Below are positions 51,629 to 60,015 of a stretch of 64,000 bases of DNA, piece by piece. The notes below the pieces were generated by a model. That model ran no database searches. It saw nothing but the letters and a program-made list of their open reading frames with translations, and was not told the DNA's origin. Source of the DNA: an uncultured Clostridia bacterium (GTDB taxonomy: Bacteria; Bacillota; Clostridia; TANB77; CAG-465); assembly GCA_934169925.1 (NCBI GenBank), contig CAKPOO010000002.1, forward strand, positions 1 through 64,000. The letters are read 5' to 3'. The position numbers were made by a program, and so were the translations under genes. Position 1 is the first letter of the stretch; the number at the start of each line of letters is the position of its first letter.

Positions 51629-51642
51629 TGAAAGGTTAAAGT

Positions 51643-53445
51643 ATGAAAATATTAGGAATATCTGCGTATTATCATGATTCTGCTGCAGCTATTATTGAAG
51701 GTGGAAATATAATAGCTGCATCTTTAGAAGAAAGATATACAGGCAAAAAAGGTGACAATTCTTTTCCACATAATGCAATAAATTTTTGTCTAAATGAAGC
51801 AAAAATAAGTTTAGAAGATGTTGATTATATTGTTTTTTATGAAGATTCTATTTTAAAATTTGATAGGATTTTTACTTCGAATTTACTAAACTTTCCAAAA
51901 GGATATGTGCAGTATATTGCTTCAATGTCTAAGTGGTTAAGTAAAGATTTATGGATTGAAAATGAAATAAAGAAAGAATTACATACAAAGAAAAAAATTT
52001 ATTTTTCAACACATCATATGTCTCATGCAGCCAGTGCTTTTTATCCTTCACCTTTTAAAGAGGCAGCTATAATAACAGTTGATGGTGTAGGACAGTGGCA
52101 TACCACATGTTTAGGGTATGGTAATGATAATAAGATAAATTTATTCAAATGTATCGAATATCCAAATTCATTGGGATTATTTTATTCAGCTTTTACATAT
52201 TATTTAGGATTTAAAATTAATAGTGGTGAATATAAAGTGATGGGACTTGCACCATATGGTAAACCTATATATGTAGATTTGATAAAGAAAAACTTAATAA
52301 AAATCAATGAAGACGGAAGTATTATATTAAATCAAAAATATTTTGGATTTACAACAGGACTTAAATCTGTAAATAAAAAGTTTTGTAAATTATTTAATAA
52401 AGATGTAAGAAAAAGAGAGTCTAAAATAACTAAAAAAGATGCCGATATTGCTGCAAGTTTACAAGCTATTTTAAATGAATGTATGTTAAAAATGGCAAAT
52501 TATTTGTATGAAAAAACAAAATGTAAAAACTTAGTGCTTGCTGGTGGAGTAGCTTTAAATGTTGCAAGTAATGCATATTTAAAAAAATATAGTAAATTTG
52601 AAAATATATGGGTTCAACCAGCATCAAGTGATGCAGGAGGAGCACTTGGAGCAGCTTTTTATCAGTATTATCAAGTACTAAATAACAAAAGAATAATAGA
52701 TGAAAATGACTCTATGAAAAATGCATATTTAGGTGATAATATAAAAGAAACTTCAAATGAAAATACAAAAATTTTAGATAGTTTTGGTGCTATATATAAA
52801 GAGTATGATAAAGAAAGCTTAGCTCAAGAAATAGCAAAATATATTAGTGAGGATAAAATAGTTGCAATTGCTAGAGGAAAAATGGAGTTTGGCCCTAGAG
52901 CACTTGGTAATCGTTCTATAATTGCCAGTGCAATTTCTGATACAATGCAACAAAAATTAAATTTAAAGGTTAAAAAAAGAGAAGGTTTTAGACCTTTTGC
53001 ACCTATGGTTTTAAAAGAAGATGCAAAGAAATATTTTAAAGATATTGATACCTCAAAATATATGTTATTTACCTATGAAATAAAAGATGAATTAAAAAAT
53101 AGTTTCAATTTATCTGGAGATATTTTTAAAGATGTTAAAATTCCAAAATCTAAAATCCCTGCTGTAACTCACGTAGATTATTCATCAAGAGTTCAAACTG
53201 TTGATAAAGATAGCAATTATTTTATGAGTTTAGTATTAAATGAGTATAAAAAAATAACTGGAGAAAGTATTGTAGTAAATACATCATTTAATTTAAGAGG
53301 TGAACCTATTGTAAATTCAGTAAAAGATGCATACAAAACTTTTATGAGTACAGATATAGATTATCTAGTGGTAGGAAATATTTTATTAAATAAAAAAGAT
53401 CAACCGATTTTAAAGAAAGATAGGGTGAAAGTAAAATTTGACTAA
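51643..53445 (+). CDS. NodU/CmcH/SxtI-family carbamoyltransferase
   Basis: Carbamoyltransferases move carbamoyl from carbamoyl-phosphate, via carbamoyl-AMP, to a hydroxyl on a sugar or small molecule. The 600 residues have the family N-terminus ILGISAYYHDSAAAIIEGG and AASLEERYTGKKGDNSFP, the metal-binding HHMSHAASAFYPS in the Kae1-like domain, LAGGVALNVASNA, and the YrdC-like C-terminal domain with FGPRALGNRSI and NTSFNLRGEPIV. Its end overlaps the next gene by 8 nt. Acceptor unknown: no polyketide, aminoglycoside or nod genes are nearby. Confidence 0.92.
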   Translation: MKILGISAYYHDSAAAIIEGGNIIAASLEERYTGKKGDNSFPHNAINFCLNEAKISLEDVDYIVFYEDSILKFDRIFTSNLLNFPKGYVQYIASMSKWLSKDLWIENEIKKELHTKKKIYFSTHHMSHAASAFYPSPFKEAAIITVDGVGQWHTTCLGYGNDNKINLFKCIEYPNSLGLFYSAFTYYLGFKINSGEYKVMGLAPYGKPIYVDLIKKNLIKINEDGSIILNQKYFGFTTGLKSVNKKFCKLFNKDVRKRESKITKKDADIAASLQAILNECMLKMANYLYEKTKCKNLVLAGGVALNVASNAYLKKYSKFENIWVQPASSDAGGALGAAFYQYYQVLNNKRIIDENDSMKNAYLGDNIKETSNENTKILDSFGAIYKEYDKESLAQEIAKYISEDKIVAIARGKMEFGPRALGNRSIIASAISDTMQQKLNLKVKKREGFRPFAPMVLKEDAKKYFKDIDTSKYMLFTYEIKDELKNSFNLSGDIFKDVKIPKSKIPAVTHVDYSSRVQTVDKDSNYFMSLVLNEYKKITGESIVVNTSFNLRGEPIVNSVKDAYKTFMSTDIDYLVVGNILLNKKDQPILKKDRVKVKFD

Positions 53446-54049
53446 TAATGAATATCTAATAAATTTAGAAAAAAGAAAAGCAAATAAAAATAACTTAGAA
53501 TGTGCAATATTTTCACAAGTATTAGGGATAATGTTAATTATATCATCATTTTTTTGGTATCTAGATGCAAAAAACTATTTAAATGAATATTTTAGCTTTT
53601 TTAGCATTGCACTTGGAGTTTTACTTATTATATTAGGTGTTATTGTTCCATCAATATTTAATGTATTAACGAATGTATTAAAAAGGATAACAAATGTAGT
53701 ATTTTCTTTATTACTGTATGTTATTTTAACTGTTATTTATTTTATTTTTGTATTTCCAACAAGCCTTATTTTTAAAGCTAAAAATAAAGATAAGTATTAT
53801 TTTAAAAATGTAGATAAGATAGAAGATTTAGATAATATAAAAAGTACATTTGTAGATTTTAATGAAGAATATAGTAATAAACGAGAGGGAAAAGGAAAGT
53901 TAATTATTATTCTTAAAATATTTGATTATTTCTTTTATAAAAAGCAATATATTTTACTGCCTTTACTTGTGTTATTTTCGATTATTAGTTTGTTTATTTT
54001 CTTTATGACATCAAGTATTGTAGCACCATTTATATATACTTTATTTTAA
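53438..54049 (+). CDS. SxtJ-like small membrane protein of the carbamoyltransferase cassette
   Basis: The 203 residues include about four or five hydrophobic segments (25-43, 50-72, 84-115 and 170-197) separated by a Lys/Asp-rich loop. Known carbamoyltransferase clusters carry small membrane proteins of the SxtJ type beside the enzyme; position and topology match that, but similarity is too weak to prove by eye. TTG 53438 is the start, after AGGGTGA; it overlaps the carbamoyltransferase end, so they are coupled. A terminator follows directly. Confidence 0.65.
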   Translation: MTNNEYLINLEKRKANKNNLECAIFSQVLGIMLIISSFFWYLDAKNYLNEYFSFFSIALGVLLIILGVIVPSIFNVLTNVLKRITNVVFSLLLYVILTVIYFIFVFPTSLIFKAKNKDKYYFKNVDKIEDLDNIKSTFVDFNEEYSNKREGKGKLIIILKIFDYFFYKKQYILLPLLVLFSIISLFIFFMTSSIVAPFIYTLF

Positions 54050-54056
54050 ATATAAC

Positions 54057-54091
54057 AAAAAAAATCTAACTAGCAATAGTTAGATTTTTTT
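54057..54091. terminator. Bidirectional terminator between the cassette and rpsU
   Basis: AAAATCTAACTA pairs with TAGTTAGATTTT around GCAA, with A and T runs on its two sides. Confidence 0.88.
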
Positions 54092-54127
54092 GCCTCTACA
54101 AAAGTTAATGTAGAGTTTATTTAATTA

Positions 54128-54301
54128 TTAATGTTTTCTTTTTCTAGCAGCTTCTGATTTCTTTTTTCTTTTTACACTAGGTTTTTCATAGTGTTCTCTT
54201 TTTCTAATTTCAGCTAAAACTCCATATTTTGCACATTGTTTTTTAAATCTTGCAAGTGCATTATCTAAACTCTCATTATCTTTTATTTTAATTCCTGGCA
54301 T
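54128..54301 (-). CDS. rpsU: 30S ribosomal protein S21
   Basis: The 57-residue protein on the minus strand reads MPGIKIKDNESLDNALARF, then KKQCAKYGVLAEIRKREHY, and a basic tail ending RKRKH, which is S21. S21 binds the 30S near the anti-SD region and helps initiation. GGAGGG precedes ATG 54301 by about 8 nt. Confidence 0.95.
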   Translation of the reverse strand: MPGIKIKDNESLDNALARFKKQCAKYGVLAEIRKREHYEKPSVKRKKKSEAARKRKH

Positions 54302-54324
54302 TTCGTTTTCCCTCCTTCCAGTGG

Positions 54325-54356
54325 GAAATACTTGAAATTCTATGAATAAGTATTTC
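54325..54356 (-). promoter_or_regulatory. Leader hairpin of rpsU
   Basis: GAAATACTT pairs with AAGTATTTC (9 bp, 14-nt loop) between the promoter and the SD on the minus strand. It has no T run, so it may stabilise or control the message. Confidence 0.5.
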
Positions 54357-54370
54357 TAAATTACTATACA

Positions 54371-54399
54371 ATTATACAATACAATGTTATATAAGTCAA
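54371..54399 (-). promoter_or_regulatory. Sigma-A promoter of rpsU
   Basis: On the minus strand TTGACT (54399-54394), 17 nt, TATAAT (54376-54371). Confidence 0.85.
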
Positions 54400-54471
54400 T
54401 ATGTAAAATTTAAAAAAACACCAAAATGGACATATTATGCAAAAAAATTAACATAAAGTATAAAAGGAAGT

Positions 54472-54500
54472 TTGACTTAAATATTTATTTATTATATAAT
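54472..54500 (+). promoter_or_regulatory. Sigma-A promoter of ctpA
   Basis: TTGACT (54472), 17 nt, TATAAT (54495). Confidence 0.8.
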
Positions 54501-54526
54501 ATTTTATATTTTTAGGGGGCATAATT

Positions 54527-55771
54527 TTGAATTATAATAACGATGATGAAAATAAAATTAATAAAAGTAAGATTATATCAGATGCTTTAACGTTAACAAT
54601 TGCAGCAGTTTTTACTGCAATTATTGTTTTTTGTTTGTTTTTGGTGGCAAAACCTTTAATATATGGAAATAATTCAAAAACTATATTTTCAAAATACACA
54701 GGTAACGAGAAAAAATTAGTTGATGCAGTTGTTGAAATATATGAAAAATTAGATAAAAATTTTATGGGACAAATTGATATATATGCACAAATTGATGGAG
54801 CATTAGCAGGTATTGCTTCTGCTACTGATGATGTATATACAAGATATTTAGATGATGATGAATATAACGAACTATTAACATCTGGTACAGAAACTTTTTC
54901 TGGTATCGGTGTAAGGCTTACATATAACAAAGATTATCAAGCAATTGAAATTGTTGGTATAATGCCTGATTCTCCTGCTCAAGAAGCTGGACTTCAAAAA
55001 GGTGATTATATTATAAAAGTTGGTGATATTTCTGTAACAAAAGATACATATAAAGAATGTGTTGACGCTATAAAAGGAGAAGAAAATACTACTGTAAAAC
55101 TTACTGTATATAGAAATTCAGAAACAAAAGAATATGAAGTCGTAAGAAAGAAAATAAAAGATAATAATGTTGAATCTGAACTTTTAAATGGAAATATTGG
55201 ATATATAAAAGTTTTAGAATTTGAAAATGAAATTTATTCTCAATTTAAAAATGAATTTGATAAATATAAAGATAGTTGCAATGGACTTATTATTGATTTA
55301 AGAGATAATCCAGGTGGTCTTGTAACAGAAACTATAAAAATGTTAGATTTATTTTTACCTGAAAGTGAAGTATTAAAATTAGTATATAATGACGGAACAA
55401 CTAAAGTATATAAATGTAAAGATAGTATGGAATATAACAAACCTCTTGTAATACTTGTAAATGAAAATAGTGCAAGTGCTGCAGAAATCTTTTCTAGTGC
55501 TATTAAAGATTCAAAAAAAGGAATTTTAATAGGTACTAAAACTTATGGTAAAGGTATTGTTCAAGATGTATCTAAATTATCTGTAAGAGGAGCTGTTTCT
55601 ATAACTGTTGCAAAATATTATACTGCAAGTGGAATTGAAATTCATAAAAATGGTATAGAACCAGATATAAATGTTACTTTAGATGATAGTGTTAAAAATT
55701 TAAATGTTATTCCAAAAGATAAAGATAATCAATTACAAGAAGCTATAAACTATATAAAAAGTAAAATGTAA
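54527..55771 (+). CDS. ctpA: S41-family C-terminal processing protease (Ctp)
   Basis: Ctp proteases are extracytoplasmic Ser/Lys endopeptidases; some Firmicute members act in sporulation signalling. TTG 54527 is the start, 6 nt after AGGGGGC. The 414 residues have a membrane helix (about 20-45), a helical lead, a PDZ domain (FSGIGVRLTYNKD...SPAQEAGLQKGDYIIKVGD) and the S41 core. The core holds IDLRDNPGGL, the NENSASAAEIF motif with Ser at 315/317, and TYGKG with K342. It stands alone under its own promoter, next to rpsU. Confidence 0.92.
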   Translation: MNYNNDDENKINKSKIISDALTLTIAAVFTAIIVFCLFLVAKPLIYGNNSKTIFSKYTGNEKKLVDAVVEIYEKLDKNFMGQIDIYAQIDGALAGIASATDDVYTRYLDDDEYNELLTSGTETFSGIGVRLTYNKDYQAIEIVGIMPDSPAQEAGLQKGDYIIKVGDISVTKDTYKECVDAIKGEENTTVKLTVYRNSETKEYEVVRKKIKDNNVESELLNGNIGYIKVLEFENEIYSQFKNEFDKYKDSCNGLIIDLRDNPGGLVTETIKMLDLFLPESEVLKLVYNDGTTKVYKCKDSMEYNKPLVILVNENSASAAEIFSSAIKDSKKGILIGTKTYGKGIVQDVSKLSVRGAVSITVAKYYTASGIEIHKNGIEPDINVTLDDSVKNLNVIPKDKDNQLQEAINYIKSKM

Positions 55772-55829
55772 TTAAAATGTTAAAAATGTAAAAAAAATGA
55801 CATTTTAAAATATGATATTAGAATAAATA

Positions 55830-55892
55830 AATAAAAGTAAAAGATAAGGTTTACATATTGTGGTAAAAATTAACTTTTGCTTTTATTTTTTT
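55830..55892 (+). terminator. Terminator of ctpA
   Basis: An 18-nt A/T stem (55830-55847 with 55870-55887, with mismatch and G-U) has a long internal loop and is followed by T run. Confidence 0.6.
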
Positions 55893-55895
55893 GCT

Positions 55896-55924
55896 TTGAC
55901 TTGCAAACTTAAAGGTGGTATAAT
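55896..55924 (+). promoter_or_regulatory. Strong sigma-A promoter of veg
   Basis: TTGACT (55896), 17 nt, TATAAT (55919) with TGG upstream. The Bacillus veg promoter is likewise a strong sigma-A promoter. Confidence 0.85.
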
Positions 55925-55956
55925 GCACTTGAGTATAATACTTAGAGGTGATATAT

Positions 55957-56241
55957 ATGGTTTCAAAAGATTCTTTACAAAAGGTAAAACAAGATGTTGC
56001 GTCTTATGTTGGACAAGAGATCTTAGTTAAAGCAAACATAGGAAGAAATAAATGTATTTGTAGAAAAGGAATTATTGATAGTACGTATCCAAATCTTTTT
56101 GTATTTAAAGAAAGTGATACTCAAAGTAAGTTATCGTATAGTTATGCTGATTTGGTAACAAAAAATTTGCAATTAAGTTCAATAGATGGTGAACTTATAA
56201 CAAATTATGATTTTTCAAATCCAAAATATACAAGACTATAA
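55957..56241 (+). CDS. veg: Veg family protein
   Basis: Veg is a small, highly expressed protein linked to biofilm and spore phenotypes in Bacillus. The 94 residues show the conserved KVKQDVASYVGQEILVKANIGRNK and GIIDSTYPNLFVF...LSYSYADLVTKNL. ATG 55957 follows AGAGGTGA by 6 nt. A terminator follows that also overlaps the start region of the next gene. Confidence 0.9.
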   Translation: MVSKDSLQKVKQDVASYVGQEILVKANIGRNKCICRKGIIDSTYPNLFVFKESDTQSKLSYSYADLVTKNLQLSSIDGELITNYDFSNPKYTRL

Positions 56242-56260
56242 GGCGAAAATAAGAGGGGTT

Positions 56261-56286
56261 GCAGTACGGTTTTGTACTGCTTTTTT
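56261..56286 (+). terminator. Terminator of veg, overlapping the leader of the next gene
   Basis: GCAGTAC (56261) pairs with GTACTGC (56274), followed by six T, only 5 nt before ATG 56292. Confidence 0.85.
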
Positions 56287-56291
56287 GTATT

Positions 56292-56735
56292 ATGAAAGAT
56301 AATGTTAATAAAGATGAACAAAATAATAATTTAAAAATATTAAAAGAAGAATATATAAAAAAAGATAAATCTTTGGATGAAAGTGATTCTTCAAAGGGTG
56401 AAGTTTTGTCAAGTATGAGATCTTTTATAAAATACATTATTGCAAAAAGTCTTAATACATGGTCAAAATATATTGATGAAAAAAATAATAAAAATAAAGA
56501 TATTGAAGATTTACTAAGTACTTCTAAAGCTGAAGCTATTTTATCAGTTGATAAAATAAGATCTTTTGGAGAAAAATATAATTTATCTAAAATTGTTGAT
56601 GATAAAGTTGATAAATTAGATTTTGTTGAAAGTTTCATGGATGATGTACAGTCAAAATTAGTTGAAAATGTTGCAATTAGAGATAAATATGTTATAGATA
56701 TTCCAGAGGAGAGATTTACAGATGGAATCAAATAA
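56292..56735 (+). CDS. Unknown charged cytoplasmic protein
   Basis: I do not recognise this 147-residue protein. It is rich in Lys, Asp, Glu and Ser, with amphipathic helical stretches and no membrane segment. The start is problematic: ATG 56292 has no Shine-Dalgarno and sits right after the veg terminator. An in-frame TTG at 56259 touches AGAGGGG but would place the first 11 codons inside the terminator. Expression may depend on read-through from veg. It overlaps the next small gene by 14 nt. Confidence 0.65.
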   Translation: MKDNVNKDEQNNNLKILKEEYIKKDKSLDESDSSKGEVLSSMRSFIKYIIAKSLNTWSKYIDEKNNKNKDIEDLLSTSKAEAILSVDKIRSFGEKYNLSKIVDDKVDKLDFVESFMDDVQSKLVENVAIRDKYVIDIPEERFTDGIK

Positions 56736-56967
56736 TAATTTAAAAGTAATTGAAAGAATTTTGAATATATATGGAAATATTTGTTATAAAGAAATTTTAG
56801 ATTTAGATATTAGAAAAGATTTACTAGATTTAGAACAAGCTTGCAGAGATTTTAATAACTTAAATTTAAGATTGAAATTCCATTTAAATGGTTCAAATAA
56901 GCTTTTATTAAGAGAAGTTCATACTTTTTTTAATTCATATAAGGTAAAAAAAGAAACAAAAAAATAA
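56722..56967 (+). CDS. Unknown 81-residue protein
   Basis: I do not recognise this small protein. It is predicted all-helical (NNLKVIERILNIYGNICYKEILDLDIRKDLLDLEQACRD... pattern of alternating hydrophobic residues) with a basic C-terminal tail (KVKKETKK). ATG lies 9 nt after GAGGAGAG, inside the end of the preceding frame, indicating coupling. A strong terminator follows. Confidence 0.65.
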   Translation: MESNNNLKVIERILNIYGNICYKEILDLDIRKDLLDLEQACRDFNNLNLRLKFHLNGSNKLLLREVHTFFNSYKVKKETKK

Positions 56968-56974
56968 TATATAA

Positions 56975-57009
56975 AAGAGATACAAACTTACACTTTTGTA
57001 TCTCTTTTT
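56975..57009 (+). terminator. Terminator of the 56292-56967 pair
   Basis: AGAGATACAAA pairs with TTTGTATCTCT, followed by T run. The gap to 57180 is A/T-rich; a sigma-E-type promoter is expected there but I cannot place it securely. Confidence 0.88.
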
Positions 57010-57180
57010 TCTTGTTTTCTAGGAGATTATATATAAAATTTATTATTAAAGATAAGTATCTAATATTAAGTAAAAAATTACTTAACTACTATATAATATT
57101 AAAATTTATTTTTTTTGTTACATATTTATCATAATATATTTTTTTATTCATATAATTAAGTAAATATAAGGGGGATAAAT

Positions 57181-58713
57181 ATGATAATAAGTACAGAAAA
57201 TAAAGAACTTAATTTAAAGAAAGCTACAATAGAAGAAAGTATAAAAAAATGGATTGAACAAGATGTTTTAGTGCCTGATTCAAAACCTGATGCTTTAAAA
57301 ATAGTAAATGTTACAGCGTGTCCATATGTTTGCAATTATGATATTGTTGGGCAAAATAAAGTTAAAGCTATAGGAAAAATTGTTTATTACATAATTTATA
57401 AAGGAAACGATGAAAACTATACAGTAAGAGGAATAAATTTATCATATCCATTTACAGAGGTTTTAGAATTAGAAAATAATATTACAGATATGAATATAAG
57501 AGTTATACCATATTGTAAAAATATCATATATTCTATGCCAAATGAAAGAAAATTTACTATAAAAACTGAAATAGAGTTTAAAGTAAGAGCAGAGTACTGT
57601 AAGAGTGTAAGTATTATAAAAGATTTTTCTGATGAAAGTATTCAAAAAAAGAAGATAAGCCAAAAATTTGATAATATAAAATGTCAAAAAGAAACTGTTA
57701 TAACATCAAAAGATGAAGTTATGCTTTCTAGTGATGTAGAAGGACTCTTTGAAATTTTAAAAGTGGATACTAAAATAGAAAATACAGATTATAAAGATAG
57801 TTATAATAAAATAATGGTAAAAGGTGATATAAAATTTGATATATTATACCTTTGTGAGGGTGAAGGATCAAATATAAGAAAAACTGAATGTAAAGTACCT
57901 TTTTCAAGTATTATAAATTTAGATCAAATAAATGAAAAATCAAAATTTGATATTGAATATGTATTAGAAAATTTTAGTGTAGAAAAAAAGCAAAATGATA
58001 TGTCTGCAAAAGCTATAAGTGTAGAGTATCAAATAGGTACATATGTTACTGTTTATGAAGAAGAGGTTGTAGAATATATTGATGATTTTTATTCACAAAG
58101 TAAAGAGTTAAAATATGATAAAGTTGCAATTGATGTTATGGCAAAAAATACAAAAAATCAAAAACAAGTTGTAGTAAATGAAACTTTAAATAATGTTTTA
58201 GATTCAAATGATAAATTAATGGATTATTTTGTAGATACAAGTAATGTTAAGGTATCTTTTGAAAATAAGAAGATCATAATTTCTGGTAATGCTAAACTAA
58301 ATTTGATTGTTCAAAATAATGAAACTAAAGAGATAGAAAATAAAGTTTCTGAAATAATGATAGATGAAAAATATGAAGTAGAATGTGATGAGTATGAAAA
58401 GGTTTATGTTCAAATTGTTGATAAAATAGTTAAAGTTTCTCAAAATGGTAATAATGTTGATGTTGTTTTAACAATAATTGTTGATAGTAATTTAAAAAAG
58501 ATAAATAAAATTAATATTATTGAAAAAATAGAAGATGAAAATTTAGATTATAAAAAATTAGATAGTATTAATATATATGTAGTTAAAAAAGGAGATACTT
58601 TGTGGAATATTGCAAAAAAATTTAAAACTACAGTTGAAAATATAGCAAAAATCAATGAAATTGAAAATGAAAATAAAATTGATGTAGGTCAAAAAATCTT
58701 AGTTATAAGGTAA
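57181..58713 (+). CDS. SPOCS (DUF3794) and LysM spore-envelope protein
   Basis: The 510 residues contain repeated SPOCS-type domains (for example VLVPDSKPDALKIVNVTACPYV near 30-50 and a second set from about 190). A C-terminal LysM follows (IYVVKKGDTLWNIAKKFKTTVENIAKINEI, about 462-508), which binds peptidoglycan. Proteins with this layout are found in endospore-forming clostridia and are thought to act in coat or cortex morphogenesis. AAGGGGG precedes ATG. It is immediately followed by yunB (1-nt gap). Confidence 0.88.
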   Translation: MIISTENKELNLKKATIEESIKKWIEQDVLVPDSKPDALKIVNVTACPYVCNYDIVGQNKVKAIGKIVYYIIYKGNDENYTVRGINLSYPFTEVLELENNITDMNIRVIPYCKNIIYSMPNERKFTIKTEIEFKVRAEYCKSVSIIKDFSDESIQKKKISQKFDNIKCQKETVITSKDEVMLSSDVEGLFEILKVDTKIENTDYKDSYNKIMVKGDIKFDILYLCEGEGSNIRKTECKVPFSSIINLDQINEKSKFDIEYVLENFSVEKKQNDMSAKAISVEYQIGTYVTVYEEEVVEYIDDFYSQSKELKYDKVAIDVMAKNTKNQKQVVVNETLNNVLDSNDKLMDYFVDTSNVKVSFENKKIIISGNAKLNLIVQNNETKEIENKVSEIMIDEKYEVECDEYEKVYVQIVDKIVKVSQNGNNVDVVLTIIVDSNLKKINKINIIEKIEDENLDYKKLDSINIYVVKKGDTLWNIAKKFKTTVENIAKINEIENENKIDVGQKILVIR

Positions 58714-58714
58714 G

Positions 58715-59374
58715 ATGAGGCTTAAATATTATATAATTAGCATAAGACAAATGAGCAAAAAGAGCTTGTTTGTCTTTTTTTTATTTTTGTTTTTTATTAT
58801 TGTTTTTGTATATATTTTTTCATATTTTAAATGTACTTCTCCAGTTATAAAAGACTTATGTGAAAAGAATGCATATATGTTAGCTTTTCGAGCAACTTCA
58901 GATGCTATTAAGGAAAATGTTTTAAATCTAGGGTATGAAGATATCGTAGATGTAACTAAAGATAAAGATGGAAAAATTTTATCTTTAACTATAAAAAATT
59001 CAAAAATAAACGAAATATTAGGAAATATACAAAATAAAATTGTATCTAATATAAACGAAAACCAAGAAGGAAAAATTACACTTCCACTTTTTGCAATTAA
59101 TAATCATACTTTCTTTTCAGCGTATGGACCGAAATTATCTATAAAAACAATTCCAATAGGAATTTCTAAAGTTAATTTAAAATCTGATTTTACAAGTGCA
59201 GGTGTAAATCAAACAAAACATACCCTTAGTATTTTAGTAGAAATAGATATGAAAGTTATTGCTCCATTTAATACAGAAACTATAAAATATAGTAATAATA
59301 TTGAAATAGCTGAAACATTAATAATGGGAGATGTACCTGGATTATATTATAAAAATTTAGTAAATGATGAATAA
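58715..59374 (+). CDS. yunB: Sporulation protein YunB
   Basis: YunB is a sigma-E-controlled membrane protein required for normal spores in Bacillus. The 219 residues have an N-terminal membrane helix (about 17-38), then an external domain with IPIGISKVNLKSDFTSAGVNQTKHTLSILVEID and the characteristic end IEIAETLIMGDVPGLYYKN. The start overlaps the upstream stop region; ATG at 58715 uses AAGG within the previous gene. It is co-transcribed with the SPOCS-LysM gene. Confidence 0.92.
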   Translation: MRLKYYIISIRQMSKKSLFVFFLFLFFIIVFVYIFSYFKCTSPVIKDLCEKNAYMLAFRATSDAIKENVLNLGYEDIVDVTKDKDGKILSLTIKNSKINEILGNIQNKIVSNINENQEGKITLPLFAINNHTFFSAYGPKLSIKTIPIGISKVNLKSDFTSAGVNQTKHTLSILVEIDMKVIAPFNTETIKYSNNIEIAETLIMGDVPGLYYKNLVNDE

Positions 59375-59424
59375 AATAGTAAAATTTTCATATATTTTAC
59401 TATGATTTTAATGGAGGTATGTTT

Positions 59425-59877
59425 ATGTATCAAGAGTATATAGTTAAAAAGTTTGATACTTTAACTAAAATTGCAGATAAATTTAATACAAAAGTAGAAG
59501 AAATAAAAAAAATAAACAATTTAAATGATGATTTAATTTATATCGGTCAAAAGTTATATGTTCCACTAGATGATGAAATTTATGTATATTATACAGCAAT
59601 GCCTGGTGAAAATGTTGAAAATATTGCTAAATATTTTTGTACACAAAGAGAAAATATTATAATTATGAATAAATTAAATAGTAATATAATACAAGAAAAG
59701 ACTACTTTAAAAATACCTTTAAATCCAGAAAAAGCTTATGTTTATACAATAAAACCAGGAGATACGTTATATCAAATTGCAAGAGATTTTAATACATCAG
59801 TAGATAAAATTAAAATTATAAATAATTTAAAAAGTAATACTATATATCCTGGTAACAAACTTGTAATTATAATCTAA
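59425..59877 (+). CDS. Triple-LysM protein
   Basis: The 150-residue protein is three LysM domains in a row: EYIVKKFDTLTKIADKFNTKVEEI (about 3-46), YYTAMPGENVENIAKYFCTQRENI (about 54-97) and VYTIKPGDTLYQIARDFNTSVDKI (about 107-150). There is no signal peptide, so it may be exported to, or assembled on, the spore surface within the mother cell, like SafA-type proteins. ATG 59425 is 7 nt after GGAGG; ATG 59419 is too close. Last of a spore-envelope block. Confidence 0.88.
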   Translation: MYQEYIVKKFDTLTKIADKFNTKVEEIKKINNLNDDLIYIGQKLYVPLDDEIYVYYTAMPGENVENIAKYFCTQRENIIIMNKLNSNIIQEKTTLKIPLNPEKAYVYTIKPGDTLYQIARDFNTSVDKIKIINNLKSNTIYPGNKLVIII

Positions 59878-60015
59878 ATAAAAATTATATAAATAAATCG
59901 ATTAAGTCTTCTTTTTCGGTTTATTTTTATATATATAATTTTATACATTAGTATTTGTAGAAAAATGTAATAAAATCATATTTTATGAATAATATAAGCA
60001 TAGGAGGTGATATGT

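Noticed and set aside
56195..56731. A 178-residue minus-strand frame opposite gene 56292
   Set aside because: Leu/Ser-rich composition typical of antisense shadows of Lys/Glu-rich genes; no ribosome site, and it runs across the veg terminator.
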